64,000 bases of DNA, from assembly GCA_025642075.2 (NCBI GenBank), contig JAODUO010000487.1, forward strand, positions 190,001-254,000. The letters run 5' to 3'. The first letter of the stretch is position 1. Each line of letters opens with the position of its first letter. The notes below the pieces were generated by a model. The model had not been told where the DNA came from and did no database searches. It saw only the letters and a list, made by a program, of their open reading frames with translations. The stretch comes from Ridgeia piscesae (taxonomy: Eukaryota > Annelida > Polychaeta > Sabellida > Siboglinidae). Position numbers and translations under genes: made by a program. This document shows positions 42,501-53,230 of the stretch, in pieces.

Positions 42501-45500
42501 GTGACAAGTCAGATCTACAGATACACCAGCCACAGTCTGTACAGTGTCTGAAGAATGCATCAATAGACCCACATAGTGGGTGCAGCAGTGATAGTAACCT
42601 GAAGGACCTCTAGCTATAGACTCTTACAACTGCTGCGTGCTGCCTCACCCAAGTCTCAGACAGTGTCCTCGTGTGTGTGTGTGTGTCTGTGTGTAGCATG
42701 TACAGTATCAAGCTGTGATTGTGCCTGGTGTACTACATAGTCTGTCTGGGTGCAGCTGGGTGTTTATCTCTGTGTCATCATGCTATTATAATGAAACACC
42801 TTGCTCAATAAAAAAGTATTATACACACTGTATCACAAAAATAAAACTAGTTGGCCTTGTGACCCAGATGTCACCCATAAATAAGTCTATGAAGCTCTCA
42901 ACCAACTCAAAAGAAGTCACAGAGATAACACTAAAACGATAAAAAGCACTGAACCATTCAATGTGTCATACAATTTGTGTTGCCTATGTATTGTCCATTA
43001 TGTATACACACACGACAAGCATCAAAGCAACAGTAATCAAACTAAATCACCAGTATTTTGTCACAGCAAGCACAGTATAGTTACACAGCGATGCAGATAG
43101 TGTCTGTGATATGCACACTGAATGCATGTTGCCATACATATATATTTTATGCATCACTTTATTACAACAAATTCACATACATTTTAACTATTTGCATTTG
43201 TCAGCATACATGTATAATTATTATGGATTCTTTTAGCAGCAGCAAGTTACTGCCCAAATGCATCATTCTCTGTCAGAGTCGTGAACTGAAAGTGAAATAC
43301 TTCATGGTAGATGTCATCCCAGCAATAATACAACTTCATGTTAAATCTATGTGACTATGACACACTGCAAATTACAGAATACGTGCTGGCAAACATTTCA
43401 CAAGTTAAGAAATGTGACCAAAAAAAAAACATCCTTAATTAAAGGTAAATGTAAGAGTACCTGAAGTCCATGCGCTGTATTGCATTCACATTTCAGAATT
43501 CACTCCAAAAGCATGAACATTTTGCTACATTCTAACAATATACTCACATAGCTTTATGTAGAGACCCGTCCACCCGTCATTTGGACGGGTAAAAACAAAT
43601 ATGGACGGGTAAAAATATGGTGGATGGGTAAAAAAAATGAAGGAGCAAAAAAAGTCTTCCAAAACCATAGATATTGTTAGTTTGCCTTGAAAGTGAGTGA
43701 AAATGGTGTCACATGTGTGTTTGTAGTCCATTTCAGGTCATCAGACACATTTAAAAGTTTGTAAACTGGCTTAACAGTTCAAATCCACGTGTCCACCAAA
43801 ACATGTGTGACTGGCAATAATTTTATCCTGCATAAAGCCCTGTGTGCTCAGGTCAACCACCAGCATTAGGCTCAGTAAAAATAGAACATTTCAGAATATA
43901 TTGGATTCGAACTTCTAGTTTCTTGATTTGTTTCGCTAGATTCTTTGATGAGTTTAACCTTATACAACAAGACATCTATATATGGATATTGAGGTTTTTT
44001 CACAGGATACTGTCCACTTCACACAAAACATGTACACATATGGCCTTTAATTAAGTTTCTTACATAGTTCCATTGGACATAGATTTTTTTCACCTAACAA
44101 GGAATGACACATTGTTTAGAGATGAACATCAATTGTCTTGGATTGTTTCACTGGACACTGTTTACGTCACAAAACAAGACATTTCTACAGATCTATGCTC
44201 ATCAAGTATCTTGTGATGTAAATGTGTCTACTATTTTAGAACAGTTAACACTGCAAAAACATAAACTTTTGTGGTAGTGATGGTACTAGTGTAAATGCCA
44301 TTCACCAGCCAGTGGTGATGTTGGAGCAGCCCTTGCTGTGCCTGGCTCACCTCATCACCTCATCACCACATCCTCTGGGGAACATGGCAAACTTAGGCGG
44401 CAAAAAGTGCAAGATTTACAAGTACATTGTGACCCCTGACTACAAGGTGACAGAGGCACTTGTGTTCCCACTGGTAGACCCAGCGCTGGTGGTAGCTGGG
44501 TCTACATGTAAAAGCGGCACATGCCACTGAATGATCCTATAAGTGTAAGTCCTGAAGCTATGCTTTTGCCAGGTCTACAAGTTCAGCTCTAAGCAAGTAA
44601 GTAAGTCTATTACTGGCCACCATCCAAGTCTTCCATTAATGTGGCTTCATGCTACCAACGTCCTACTGACATGAGACAACTTTGCAAAAACAATGTTTAC
44701 AAGGACTAGTACATTGTATTTCCTTACAAAATATTTAACCTTCAGTTTTACTTGCTAATCACCTTTTCTGGAGACAGATGTTTTCTGTTTCAAAGAAAAT
44801 CAAAAAAATTCAATCCTCATATGCCAAATGCTAATAAGGCAAAGAAGAGAAGTGTTTAATATGTGTGTCAATAAAGGGGGTGCCTTGTAGAGGGGTTGCA
44901 AAAAGAATGGTGTCGAGTTGAGGGTGGACAAGAGGCAGGTGTACACAGAGGCACCTGTCTTCTCTACTCACTTATCACTACAGCTGTTTCCAAATCAGTC
45001 AAGTTAAAGGTGACCAGGTGGACACACTGAACCAGCACCTGCTACGTGACAATGTGATGTCATTGTAGTACTAGCAAATACCTGCTCAGTATGGAGTATT
45101 GAAGACAACTTGTTAAAAAGGTTAACTACTTCTGTGCTGTAACCCGTCAACTATTAGCAGGGGAAGAAGTATTTAAAAGGGCAGGATTAAAAAAGTTTAA
45201 CACAGAATTTATTAAAGTATGTAAATTCTGTTGTAATGTAGCACAACTTTGGTTGATAGATTCAGACTTTTACTTTAAACTTATAAAACCCAGAGGACAG
45301 TATAGAGTTTACTGGGGCCCACACATTGGGGTTTTACTTGACAGGTGAAGTGACTCATAACTTCAATAGTCTTACCAACACATTAATCAGCCACCTGACA
45401 GAGGACACACCTGACAGAGGACACCTGTCACAGTTCCTGGAGCCCATCAAAGCTGCCCTACTTGTGTCTGTGGTGGAGAGACACAACAAAGAGAGCTCCC

Positions 45501-48500
45501 AGAAGACAGCCATTTATAGTACTGGGTCAGCAGACACATACAGGCAGACGTTACATGGGCAGCCACATTTCTCACACAACCAGACTCATGTACGGGCAGA
45601 TGGAGACGTCAGGTGCCACTTGTACAGGGCCCTGGCTCACACAACACCTGCCTCAGACCAGCTCCACACGGTCACCCTCCATACACCTGCTCCACACACC
45701 TGCTCCAGACACATGTCTTCCACCAGTGTTCTGCTCCAGACTTCTGATCTATACACCTGCTCCTGATACACCAGCTTAATATTATAACTGATTTAAACAT
45801 ACATAACAAATTATGTCTTCTTCACCAGCTAGCCACCACCACCAGCCAGCACTCCACTATCTAGACAAGCACTAGCTTGAGTGTTTTGACAAGTACTGAC
45901 TCCAGTTTTTCAGACAAACACTGACTCCAGTCATTGAGACAAACACTGACTCCAGTCATTGAGACAAACACTGACTCCAGTCATTGAGAGAAACACTGAC
46001 TCCAGTCATTGAGAGAAACACTGACTCCAGTCATTGAGAGAAACACTGACTCCAGTCATTGAGACAAACACTGACTCCAGTCATTGAGACAAACACTGAC
46101 TCCAGTCATTGAGACAAACACTGACTCCAGTCATTGAGACAAACACTGGCTCCAGTCATTGAGACAAACACTGACTCCAGTCATTGAGACAAACACTTAC
46201 TCCAGTCATTAAGACAAACACTGACTCCAGTCATTGAGACAAACACTTGACTCCAGTCTCTCAGACAAACAGTGACTCCAGTCTCTCAGACAAACAGTGA
46301 CTCCAGTCTCTCAGACAAACACTGACTAGTCTGCCCACTTTTAGACAAGCACCGACTCCAGTCTCTGAGACAAACACTGACTCTAAGTCTCTAGACAAAT
46401 GCCATCTCCAATTTCTGAGACAAACACAGACTCTAGTCTCTGAGACCTCTGTGCTCTCATGGTGCTCTGATTGCACTCTGTCTGTGGTGCATTATCTGTC
46501 ACTGGCATCCACAAGTCTTTGTCAATCTTCTGGTCAACTGAGTAGAGATAAATGATAACAAGAGAATATCAAAGAGATATAACAATAGCAACATTATCTT
46601 ACTACATGCGTACCCCAGGGCCATTCTGTAGTAGGACTATTGAATGTGGCTCCCAGGCCAGCAGATGGCTTATTCCAACCACTGACCATGTCCAAATATC
46701 ATTATTTTTGTGCTATAATACATTTAAAAACTAATTTGGTATCAACAAGTAGGACTCATCCCACCACCCATGCCAGTTTATCTTGTGATTCACTCATTCA
46801 AAATGTAATACATATTGGTCATTACATACGGTAGTACCCAGCACGGAAATATCAATTAGTACAGTATGTGTTAGGATGTATCCAGTATCCAGAAACTATC
46901 CACAGTGTGGATCCACCCACAGTGCACAGTAACAGTCTGTCACTCAACATATCACTCCCCCTACCAGTGTGGTAGTCTACCCATAGTCCACTTGTTGTGG
47001 GATATTGGACCATTCTACAGGTGAATACACAATCATTTTACCAGGGTATTAACACTTGATGTGTATTTACTGTCACCAAACAAATGCTGCTGCCCTTTCA
47101 TAGAGAACAGCTTCTGTAGATAAGCTAAATGCAAGTTACATAGAGAATAGAGATGGTGTTAAATTTACAACTCACAATGTGATAATCATCAACATTGTAT
47201 GCAATAAGCAGGCAGCACTTGGGTAGCTCACATGACAAACATGATGGATCACTTATAAACAAACTGGTGAAATGCCAGAAGCTCCAAGTAGCTAAGAAGC
47301 AAAACATGAAGTTGGTGGCTGTACAATGCTGGAGTGTGTAACATTACAATTTATACATGATATTTGCAATGATATCAGAACAGTCTGTGCACATAGAAAC
47401 TTGTAGTAGTTATTTTCGTTGCAAACTTCAACCAATCATAGAAAACACATAATGATTAACATTTTAGTAAAGAGTGGAGCAGATATACAGCTAGTGTAGA
47501 AGTAGAGTATAACATCTGGGACATGTCTTCCATTATTAGGTGAAGAGGCAGTCTGCACCAACACAAACCTCCCACCCTCACAGGAAACCATCCATCTCTT
47601 GTTTACGCAGTCAAAAACAGAGGGGACAAAACCTGCTTTGACAGAAGTCAGTCTGGAGGTCACTTGTACTGCATCCTGCCTTGGTTCCTGGTCAAGGTCC
47701 AAGCACTAACCCTGTCCACCTAAGTTTGTTGACAGACAATCCTTCCTAGGCATAGGATGCTGACCCTTACTAGAGTGTTACTTGGTCAGATCCTGTGGTT
47801 ACCAACCAGTAATATATTACCAGCAGCCAGCATCATAGTGAAATATTGCTTCTTAGTAAATTTTCATTACCAAGCTGCATGCAAAACCTTTGAACTTAAT
47901 TTTTTTTAGAAAATTTCAAAACTAGTTTGTGGTCTGTAAAATGTACTGTTTACTTACTTAAATTTAAAACATTCAAATATATTATCAACATCCATCTCAA
48001 TACTTAACAGAACATCATCAGATCAGTTCTAATAAGTTAAACGCAAAACAACAACAACTCATATATAATGTAAACATTTCAAAAAAATTAATAAACCATA
48101 TTGAGTAGTTTACACCCAGAAAATAAGTAACACTCAGGAAGTAGACCTAGAAAAAGTGCACCGTAGGCCTTGCAGGACTTGTTGTCATAGCTAATAAGTT
48201 ACGCCAAAATAATGACCACATTAAATGCCTGATAATTAATACGCGACTCCATGATACACTCAGATACAAATGATAGTAACTGGTGATAGAAAGAACATTT
48301 CTACATGTCTAGCACTAATAATGGCAGCCCCTCACAAATGCAGTCCACAAGTAGTTTATTTGTACTCAGCTATATCTGCATTACAGTTATCATGTTCCTA
48401 CAGTGGCAATGCCATTAGTGCGGCTCCATCAGTGACTATCAGAAACTGTCACAGGTTGAGGAAAGTACATTGCACTAACTGCAGCCTCACTTGATATGTT

Positions 48501-51500
48501 CCACACTGATTACTACAAGGGTACTCTACGGTCTCTACCTTACTTGGCCACTGGCAGTATTAGTGTCCCAAGAATATCTTGTGACCTCAGTTGACCTCTA
48601 GTAATATGAGTTATAATTGTGTATCTTCTATAGATGTACTTGATGCATCAGCTGGCTTACTACATGTTCCTTGGCATAATCATCTTGACAATTAACATCA
48701 CTATGTGTCCCTGGAAGTACTTGTGACTTCCATTGACCAATGGGCACAGGCATTACTAGATACCAATGGGCACAGGCATTACTAGATACCAATGGGCACA
48801 GGCATTACTAGATACCAATGGGCACAGGCATTACTAGATACCAATGGGCACAGGCATTACTAGATACCAATGGGCACAGGCATTACTAGATACCAATGGG
48901 CACAGGCATTACTAGATGTATCTTGTCCCTAGGAAGTATGTTTGTCTGTTTACTACATGTTCTTGCAAGTACAGACCTTGGTCAAGTACTGACACTCTAG
49001 CAATATGATTGAGAAGTACGTTAGTACCCATGGGCCCCAACATCAAGTGACTACTTGGGGGTAGTAAGTATTACCACATGCCAGCATTACTAGATGCTCC
49101 TTTGAGTACTTACAACATGAATGACCTCAGTCACCAGTACAACCCCTATACTATAGCCAGGAGTCCAACTGTAACTCAACTTTAGCACACAAAACGTAAG
49201 TGAATATTTTGTAAACATGGTCAATAGTAAAACAAATATCAACTGGAGACATTGGCATACAATTCCCTGATTATGAAAGGAATTTAAAAAGGAGCAACAA
49301 TCTTCACTACCAGTTAGTGGTCAGACAGACTGGTCAAATAATAAACATGCCCACTGCTCAAATGTATGGCCACATCTAGTTGATAGAACTGCACTGGGGT
49401 TATAAGCTGCTAACTGTAATCAAAATCAACGTCTACGCACTGCCACTTATAACGGGTGTGGCAGTATTAAATGTCTGTAAAAAATGACCACACAAATTCT
49501 AAACTAATTTTAGACCAGTAAATATAAAACACTCATTTTGTATGTGTTGTTACTTATTAGTCTGGTACATTAATAGTACCAGTCAGTAATTTTTATTAAT
49601 ATTTGTTTTACAGTTATTTAAAAGAATCCTGCTGGGTCTCACAGTCTTAGCCAGACAACAACACTTGCTGCGAATCTCCACAACACTTCCACAGACCACA
49701 TTGTTGTAGTCTACAAGTAACATGGACCCTCAAATGAGAAATAAATTCAGACATGTTACCTAAAACCAAAACTGGTTCATTTGTACATTCTGTGAAAGTC
49801 AGAACTGTTTTTATTCACACCTGGCTGTATCTGACAAGGTAAGGCTCCTAGCACCTACACAAGAACGCTATCTAGTCTTTGGTGTGAAGGATGTGAGTCT
49901 CACAGCAGGTACCCATTAGAGAGCCCTGACTGCTGGCAGACACAACCCAACAATGAACCCAGCCAGGCTACAGTCTCAACTCCAAATATGGCCGTGCAAC
50001 ACCTGGAAGCGATTGTCACCCCTCAGGCGATTCACAGTTATTCAATGCTGCGCATATTTGCTGCCAATTTGTGGCCCCTCCACAGACAAGACCCTGGAAT
50101 GCCACATGAGACTGGGTCTACTTTGAAGACAGCTACAGTTGCATGTTGATGCTGTTGAGGGGGGTTTGTTAGTTCCCGGGGAAACATATGGGGCCAGAAA
50201 CTGGGTGTGAATTCTTAGAATACACAAAAATACTGTTATTGTTGATATTATTGTTTCGTGTTGTGTTTGGCTCACTGAAAAGCGGATTAAGCATGAAGTG
50301 TACTATTTACAGGTATAGAGAGTAAGTAAGTACGCATGTGGTGATGACCACTGATAATCCTAATAGAACCATTGCAAATTGCAAAGCAGGTCAAAAAGGA
50401 TGATCACATAAAAATATGTGTTTACAAAGTGAGGACATTTGTACTCAGACATACTAGTGTAATTGACAGGAATAAGTGTATTTAGTCAAGATAAGATAAT
50501 ATACACTGATATCATTAGCATGTTAACAAAACTATCATTTGCAGTGTTTCTGACTTGTGAATGTATGTACATACATGATAAAGTAAATACTGTTTTTGAG
50601 ACAATAAATCTGCAATGTAACTAACCTTTAACAGACTATAAATATATATTAGTTAATTCTTAAATTACTTAGTAAATTTTAGTTACACAGGCTATCTCTG
50701 CAGTTAGCAAAGGAAAGGAAAGAAATGTGTTGTTTCAGTCATAGGTTCAACATGATGCAGGTGTCTTTGTGAAACTCTTCCAACACCTACTGTACCACTC
50801 CTTTTGACAGAATGTGCAGTAAATCAGGGAGAACTAAGAACCGACATGTATAGTTGTATAAATGACTGCATTTCTTGTTGATATCATTGTGCAGCACAAT
50901 CAGTTGAATGTACAACACAAATGATGAGAACATCTAATTAAGACTCTACTATTTTGTTACTTCCAGTTCAGTTCTACTTTTGTCATCAAGAATTTGCTAA
51001 CACGGATGACAACTGCAGAACATCAGGTACATGCAACTCAGCAGTCCTGGAAAACAAGCCAACTAGAATGGCCATTCATTGGGATGTTGAGATGGGAGTT
51101 TGAAGTCTCACACATCACATGATCATAACACTCACAGTTGCTCTTTAATATTGCAGTCCAATCCAGATGGAACTAGACAATGGGGCAGAATTTGTATACA
51201 AAGTTCAACAGACTGCATTGTGCGGTTTGTGCCACTGTGAAATCAAAGCAACATTTAACGAGATGTCACCTGAGTTCTTATCCACCCGTTACACTGGCCG
51301 ATGTACAAATTTATTAAACAGATCAACAAGTTTATTACAGGTATGTCTCTTTGATGAATGTCTATGTTACTTTTAGTGTATTCTGTGTATTTTGCCGCGT
51401 CTCCAACCAGGGCTTCATGCAGGACCAAAATATTGCCAGTCACACATGTTTTGGTGGACAAATGGGTGTTAACTGTTAAGCCAGTTTACAAACTTTAAAA

Positions 51501-52901
51501 TGTGTCTGATGACATGAAATGGATTACAAAATAACATGTGACACCATTTACCCTCACTTCTAAGGCACAACTGACAATATCTATGGTTTGGGAACACTTT
51601 TTGTGCTCCTTTTTTACCCGTCTACAATGGTTTTTACCCATCCAAATGACGGGTCTCTGCATAAAGCTGTCTTCAATCCATAGAGTAATGTTCACTGCCT
51701 TGACATTTCAATTGAATATTCTTAGCCTGGTGTTACGACAACAAATGCCTGCACAGAATCCTACACCTGAAGTGGTCTGACAAGGTATCTCTAGAATTGG
51801 ACCAAACAACTACCCATAGAAAATTAAATAAAAAAGAGAAAATGGTGGTGGATAGAACAAACGCTTAGGAATTCTCCATCACCTGTCAAGCCATCACATG
51901 GAACCCCCCAGGGAACAGGAAAAGAAGGCCACAGAACACCTGGCAAAGAGAGACGGAAAGAGAAACAAAGGAGATGGATACACTAGGAGAGAGGATGGCC
52001 ACAAACAGACAACACTTGGCATTCCTTGGTCGATGGCCTATACTCCCAGCTAGCAGGCATAAGTAAGGAAGTATGTAATGTCCTTTTGGGATTAGGCATA
52101 GTTACCTTTTTATCCCTTGAAAATAAGCTTTGTGAAATTTAAGACGTTAATTAGGCTAACCAATGGTCACTTGCATGATGCACAGAGACTCACTGGAAGA
52201 GGTCTGCAGAACAATTGGGCACTTCGTGGTGAAGCAACATGGATCATGAATGCGTATTTGTTGTCAAAACTCAACTGATAAAAACATCTTAACGACTGAT
52301 AACGATGAATCATTATTTACCCACTGACAAAATGAACAAATTTAATTTCAACATTTTGCCAGACCCTGGACGAGGCCTATTCTACTGCCACTATTTTTGG
52401 TGTTCCAAACTGTTTAGGACATTGCTTTAGCTTTTGGGTTATTTTAGCATGCTGACTGAAAGAGTCTGCCTTCTTAGTTATTTTATATAAATAAAACTGG
52501 ATACAACTACAAGTAAACAAGTTGCTAATCAGTTGCTGGACGTACCACGCCCGCACCCATGACCTATCTTCCTACGGCGCAAAAACGTAGACAAAAATGT
52601 ATTCATTTGGGTCGTTGACCTATTTAGCTGTCGATGATTGACAGGCGACGGGATAGGCCGGTTGATGGACGTTGACAACGTTCAATGCTGGCGCAACGCG
52701 AGCAACGTCCAAGCAGATGGTTGCAACTTCACAGTAGGCACGACAATGTCAACAGTCAAACAGAGTCGGTCAATATTCAACACAATGCCTAAACGAAATG
52801 CTAACAGAGCGAATCAACAAAACGCATCTTACCTTGTCTAAACAACTCAACAGTTCCGTCGGGTACACAGTCTTTTCGCAACGCGCGCATACTTTCGCCA
52901 T
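19088..52901 (-). CDS. LASP1: LASP: LIM and SH3 domain protein, ten coding exons (whole gene span)
   Basis: LASP proteins are actin-binding cytoskeletal scaffolds found at focal adhesions, the cell cortex and muscle. Ten minus-strand exons join in phase: 52833-52901, 36068-36162, 30821-30905, 29789-29894, 29138-29242, 26440-26614, 24027-24155, 23252-23413, 19923-19978 and 19088-19267. The product would be about 386 residues once the 1-bp excess in exon 4 is discounted; human LASP1 is 261. Order: LIM domain (residues 5-56, all eight zinc ligands present), three nebulin repeats (about 84-118, 119-153, 154-189), a low-complexity linker, and an SH3 domain (about 330-386). Exon 1-3 boundaries match my memory of vertebrate LASP1. 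The third nebulin repeat is extra compared with vertebrates and the linker is longer. All introns are GT-AG except intron 3 (GC-AG). RPL23 lies divergently 7.6 kb upstream. Identification is very secure; exons 7-9 are less certain than the rest. Confidence 0.94.
19803..19921. repeat. Degenerate CAGTGAATG-type repeat next to LASP exon 9
   Basis: Variants of cagtgaatg/cagtgagtg recur up to the exon 9 donor at 19922, so the repeat begins within a few bases of a splice site. Confidence 0.6.
19923..19978 (-). CDS. LASP1: LASP exon 9 (short linker exon before SH3)
   Basis: A 56-bp exon: two bases finish a Glu codon, then [18 protein letters not shown] and a GTCAGT donor in phase 0. The acceptor TTGTTCTCCAG has a good pyrimidine tract. 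It is the only candidate I found that converts the phase-1 end of exon 8 to the phase-0 start of the SH3 exon. The Ser/Gly-rich run parallels the Gly-rich stretch before the human LASP1 SH3 domain. A degenerate CAGTGAATG-type repeat begins right after the donor. Confidence 0.72.
20060..20155. repeat. CATA-rich microsatellite
   Basis: Repeated cata/tacatacat units with gtatgtaca interruptions, in LASP intron 8. Confidence 0.85.
21179..21221. repeat. (TA)n microsatellite
   Basis: TA run with one atacat interruption, LASP intron 8. Confidence 0.95.
22557..22893. repeat. Minisatellite in LASP intron 8
   Basis: About eight copies of a unit built from tcctgtgacacattagcgtg and tgacaagttacacaagtgctgg, with some copies carrying an additional acaagttac block. 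The frames reading [13 protein letters not shown] on the minus strand are artefacts. Confidence 0.92.
23252..23413 (-). CDS. LASP1: LASP exon 8 (linker)
   Basis: Phase 1 at both ends. It encodes [20 protein letters not shown], then [20 protein letters not shown] and [14 protein letters not shown]. The acceptor is GCTTCAG. The donor is taken as CAAG|gtcagt; three upstream GT sites in the repeated ggtcaag/ggtcgag tract keep the same phase and would shorten the linker by a few residues. The motif IGSIxDYDP looks like a conserved invertebrate linker block, but I give this from general impression only. Confidence 0.78.
23738..23794. repeat. (TA)n microsatellite
   Basis: About 28 TA units in LASP intron 7, with a short CAGA run following at 23914-23947. 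Confidence 0.95.
24027..24155 (-). CDS. LASP1: LASP exon 7 (linker)
   Basis: Phase 1 at both ends, 42 full codons including [35 protein letters not shown] and MYNSEGK. It is rich in Pro, Ser, Tyr and Gln, as LASP linkers are. Acceptor CTCTAG, donor AAAG|gtaacg. I support it by frame continuity with exons 6 and 8 and by its clean splice sites; the sequence itself is not strongly conserved. Confidence 0.78.
26440..26614 (-). CDS. LASP1: LASP exon 6 (nebulin repeat 3 and partial repeat)
   Basis: Fifty-eight codons starting [20 protein letters not shown], with a second motif [18 protein letters not shown], ending in phase 1 at a GTGCGT donor; the acceptor is [15 protein letters not shown] and VVDDPETLR are nebulin repeat hallmarks and correspond to the second repeat of human LASP1 (IKYHEEFEKS). 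The tail [18 protein letters not shown] looks like a degenerate fourth repeat that leads into the linker. Confidence 0.95.
28322..28757. repeat. 31-bp minisatellite in LASP intron 5
   Basis: About 13 copies of a 31-bp unit containing gtgtcacaagacaacccc and tacgtgccaccag. Since 31 is not a multiple of 3, three overlapping frames stay open ([27 protein letters not shown]); none is a gene. Confidence 0.95.
29138..29242 (-). CDS. LASP1: LASP exon 5 (nebulin repeat 2, extra relative to vertebrates)
   Basis: Thirty-five codons, phase 0 at both ends, starting [20 protein letters not shown] and ending QDQRSL. The acceptor is TTGTAG and the donor GTAGAG. It is clearly related to exon 4: both share YHxEFEK, KYT, VV, DD and the final SL, which suggests tandem exon duplication. 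Human LASP1 has only two nebulin repeats. Confidence 0.88.
29513..29619. repeat. 7-bp repeat (GTGTCGT)n
   Basis: Begins as gtgttgt and changes to gtgtcgt, about 14 units, in LASP intron 4 between nebulin exons 4 and 5. Confidence 0.95.
29789..29894 (-). CDS. LASP1: LASP exon 4 (nebulin repeat 1), carrying a +1 frameshift
   Basis: The exon opens in frame with [15 protein letters not shown], a nebulin repeat head, after a TCACAG acceptor. From there the coding match moves to the next frame, [20 protein letters not shown], and ends at a GTCAGT donor. The exon is 106 bp; the sister exon 5 is exactly 105 bp (35 codons, one nebulin repeat) and both flanking introns are phase 0. One base in excess near 29848-29852, in a run reading accggtgg on the coding strand, explains it. 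Taken literally this would truncate the protein. The rest of the gene is intact, so a sequencing or assembly error is my preferred explanation. Confidence 0.9.
30105..30485. repeat. Degenerate GACACA/CATGACA-rich tract
   Basis: Irregular repeats of gacacacatgacac and aggacacag in LASP intron 3, downstream of the GC donor. Period not constant. Confidence 0.7.
30821..30905 (-). CDS. LASP1: LASP exon 3 (end of LIM, linker to nebulin repeats)
   Basis: One base completes the Ala codon, then 28 codons starting [20 protein letters not shown] and ending QQSQ. The human counterpart starts [20 protein letters not shown] and ends at the same point. The acceptor is TTACAG. The 5' splice site reads CAG|gcaagt, a GC donor with otherwise ideal consensus; there is no GT at the homologous boundary. 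The exon lies just downstream (in gene direction) of a 51-54-bp tandem repeat. Confidence 0.94.
30906..31160. repeat. 51-54-bp tandem repeat in LASP intron 2
   Basis: About five copies of a unit containing gggtgatggtagtgtctgta and cacttccacttacacataac. The array starts at the exon 3 acceptor: the acceptor sequence gtgtctgtaacaca is itself part of the repeat unit. Confidence 0.9.
31640..33246. repeat. 23-bp minisatellite in LASP intron 2
   Basis: Unit acttgtggtgacacgcaatgtct, well conserved from about 32540 to 33246 and increasingly broken by small indels further left (31640-32540). Variants alternate gtgacacg, gtgacatg and gtgtcacg. Open frames reading [13 protein letters not shown] are artefacts. 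Confidence 0.95.
33567..33700. repeat. (GTGA)n then GGAA/GGGA-rich tract
   Basis: About 14 GTGA units followed by ggaaggaagg and ggaggcagggaagcagg units. The plus strand is purine-rich here. Confidence 0.93.
36068..36162 (-). CDS. LASP1: LASP exon 2 (rest of LIM domain)
   Basis: This exon encodes [13 protein letters not shown] through [13 protein letters not shown] and ends two bases into the Ala codon (GTAAGTG donor, phase 2). It supplies His26, Cys29, Cys32, Cys35 and Cys53; His56 comes from exon 3. Spacing C-x2-C-x17-H-x2-C-x2-C-x2-C-x17-C-x2-H is that of a LIM domain and matches human LASP1 position for position. A TTGTAG acceptor precedes it. Confidence 0.96.
36473..36551. repeat. (TA)n microsatellite
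   Basis: Two TA runs separated by taattata, LASP intron 1. Confidence 0.96.
39888..39976. repeat. 44-bp direct duplication
   Basis: Two adjacent copies containing aggattatagagtcactcag (or aggattacagagtcactcag) and taccaatacaagaa. Confidence 0.85.
41768..41845 (-). mobile_element. Possible tRNA-derived SINE head
   Basis: The minus strand reads gtagcctagtgggtagaacc, a good fit to a Pol III A box (TAGCCTAGTGG). About 30 bases on, ggggtcagtgacc is a poor B box. No second copy in the window, so this is weak. Confidence 0.3.
43547..43842 (-). mobile_element. hAT-like MITE, copy 1 (inverted)
   Basis: A 296-bp element in LASP intron 1. Read on the minus strand it begins CAGGGCTTTATGCAGGA and ends in the inverse of CATAGCTTTATGTAGAGA. 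Subterminal ACCCGTCC repeats with one inverted GGACGGGT form a hairpin. Flanking octamers tatactca (43539-43546) and tgtgctca (43843-43850) agree at 6 of 8 positions, as an aged 8-bp target duplication would. Confidence 0.82.
45876..46450. repeat. 25-bp minisatellite in LASP intron 1
   Basis: Over 20 copies of a 25-bp unit, gactccagtcattgagacaa plus acact. Copies at both ends are diverged (tctctcagacaaacagt; tctctgagacaaacac). Confidence 0.94.
48736..48917. repeat. 26-bp minisatellite, seven identical copies
   Basis: Seven units of 26 bp, accaatgggcacaggcatta plus ctagat, with almost no divergence, so expansion is recent. Confidence 0.95.
51408..51669 (+). mobile_element. hAT-like MITE, copy 2
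   Basis: A 262-bp copy starting CAGGGCTTCATGCAGGA and ending ctctgcataaagctg. Flanks tctccaac (51400-51407) and tcttcaat (51670-51677) agree at 6 of 8. It has lost some of the ACCCGTCC subterminal repeats. Located in LASP intron 1. Confidence 0.82.
52833..52901 (-). CDS. LASP1: LASP exon 1 (start codon, first half of LIM zinc finger 1)
   Basis: Twenty-three codons beginning [16 protein letters not shown] and ending at LDK, then a GTAAG donor (phase 0). Cys5 and Cys8 are the first two LIM zinc ligands. Human LASP1 starts MNPNCARCGKIVYPTE and, as I recall, also breaks after LDK, so the start is fixed by homology rather than by ORF length. The ATG has G at +4 and sits in a CpG-rich stretch. Intron 1 is 16.7 kb. 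Confidence 0.93.
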
Positions 52902-53230
52902 CTCGAAAATATCGCAAAATCGCTCAACTGACTGCAGTGGTTGGACGCCGCGAAATCAGTAGCGTCTCTCCCCCTCGCCAGTTACAGTAAATCCGTTGTA
53001 CGAAATATGCAGTCAGCAGGCAGACGTTACATGACCGACGAGTCTACGGAAACCAACAGTTCTACGCGCGGTTCAACGTGAGAAGTTCGGCTCAGCGGCG
53101 CTTCGAGCCAAAGCTGTCCTTCTGCACACGGCACGCAAGCATTCTGGAGGGAATGCCATTTATAGAATCTCCCGAATATCGCCCACAGCCGCGCCTGTGC
53201 AAAATTATCGAGTCACGGGTCAAATAATTG
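52902..53230 (-). promoter_or_regulatory. LASP 5' UTR and probable promoter, CpG-rich
   Basis: The stretch directly upstream of the LASP ATG is visibly richer in CpG (ccgcgaaatcag, ctacgcgcggttc, cagcggcgcttcg) than the AT-rich DNA around it. No TATA box is evident. I infer promoter plus 5' UTR from position and composition; the transcription start is not located. Confidence 0.4.

Larger units (their letters stand above)
36163..52832 (-). other. LASP intron 1 (16.7 kb)
   Basis: No coding exon is recognised in it. It contains a TA microsatellite, a 44-bp local duplication, two hAT-like MITEs, a 25-bp and a 26-bp minisatellite and a possible SINE head, each listed separately. Large first introns commonly carry enhancers, but none can be named from sequence. 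Confidence 0.7.

Noticed and set aside
44312..44530. 72-codon plus-strand frame containing [12 protein letters not shown]
   Set aside because: No recognisable family and it lies inside LASP intron 1 in the opposite direction.
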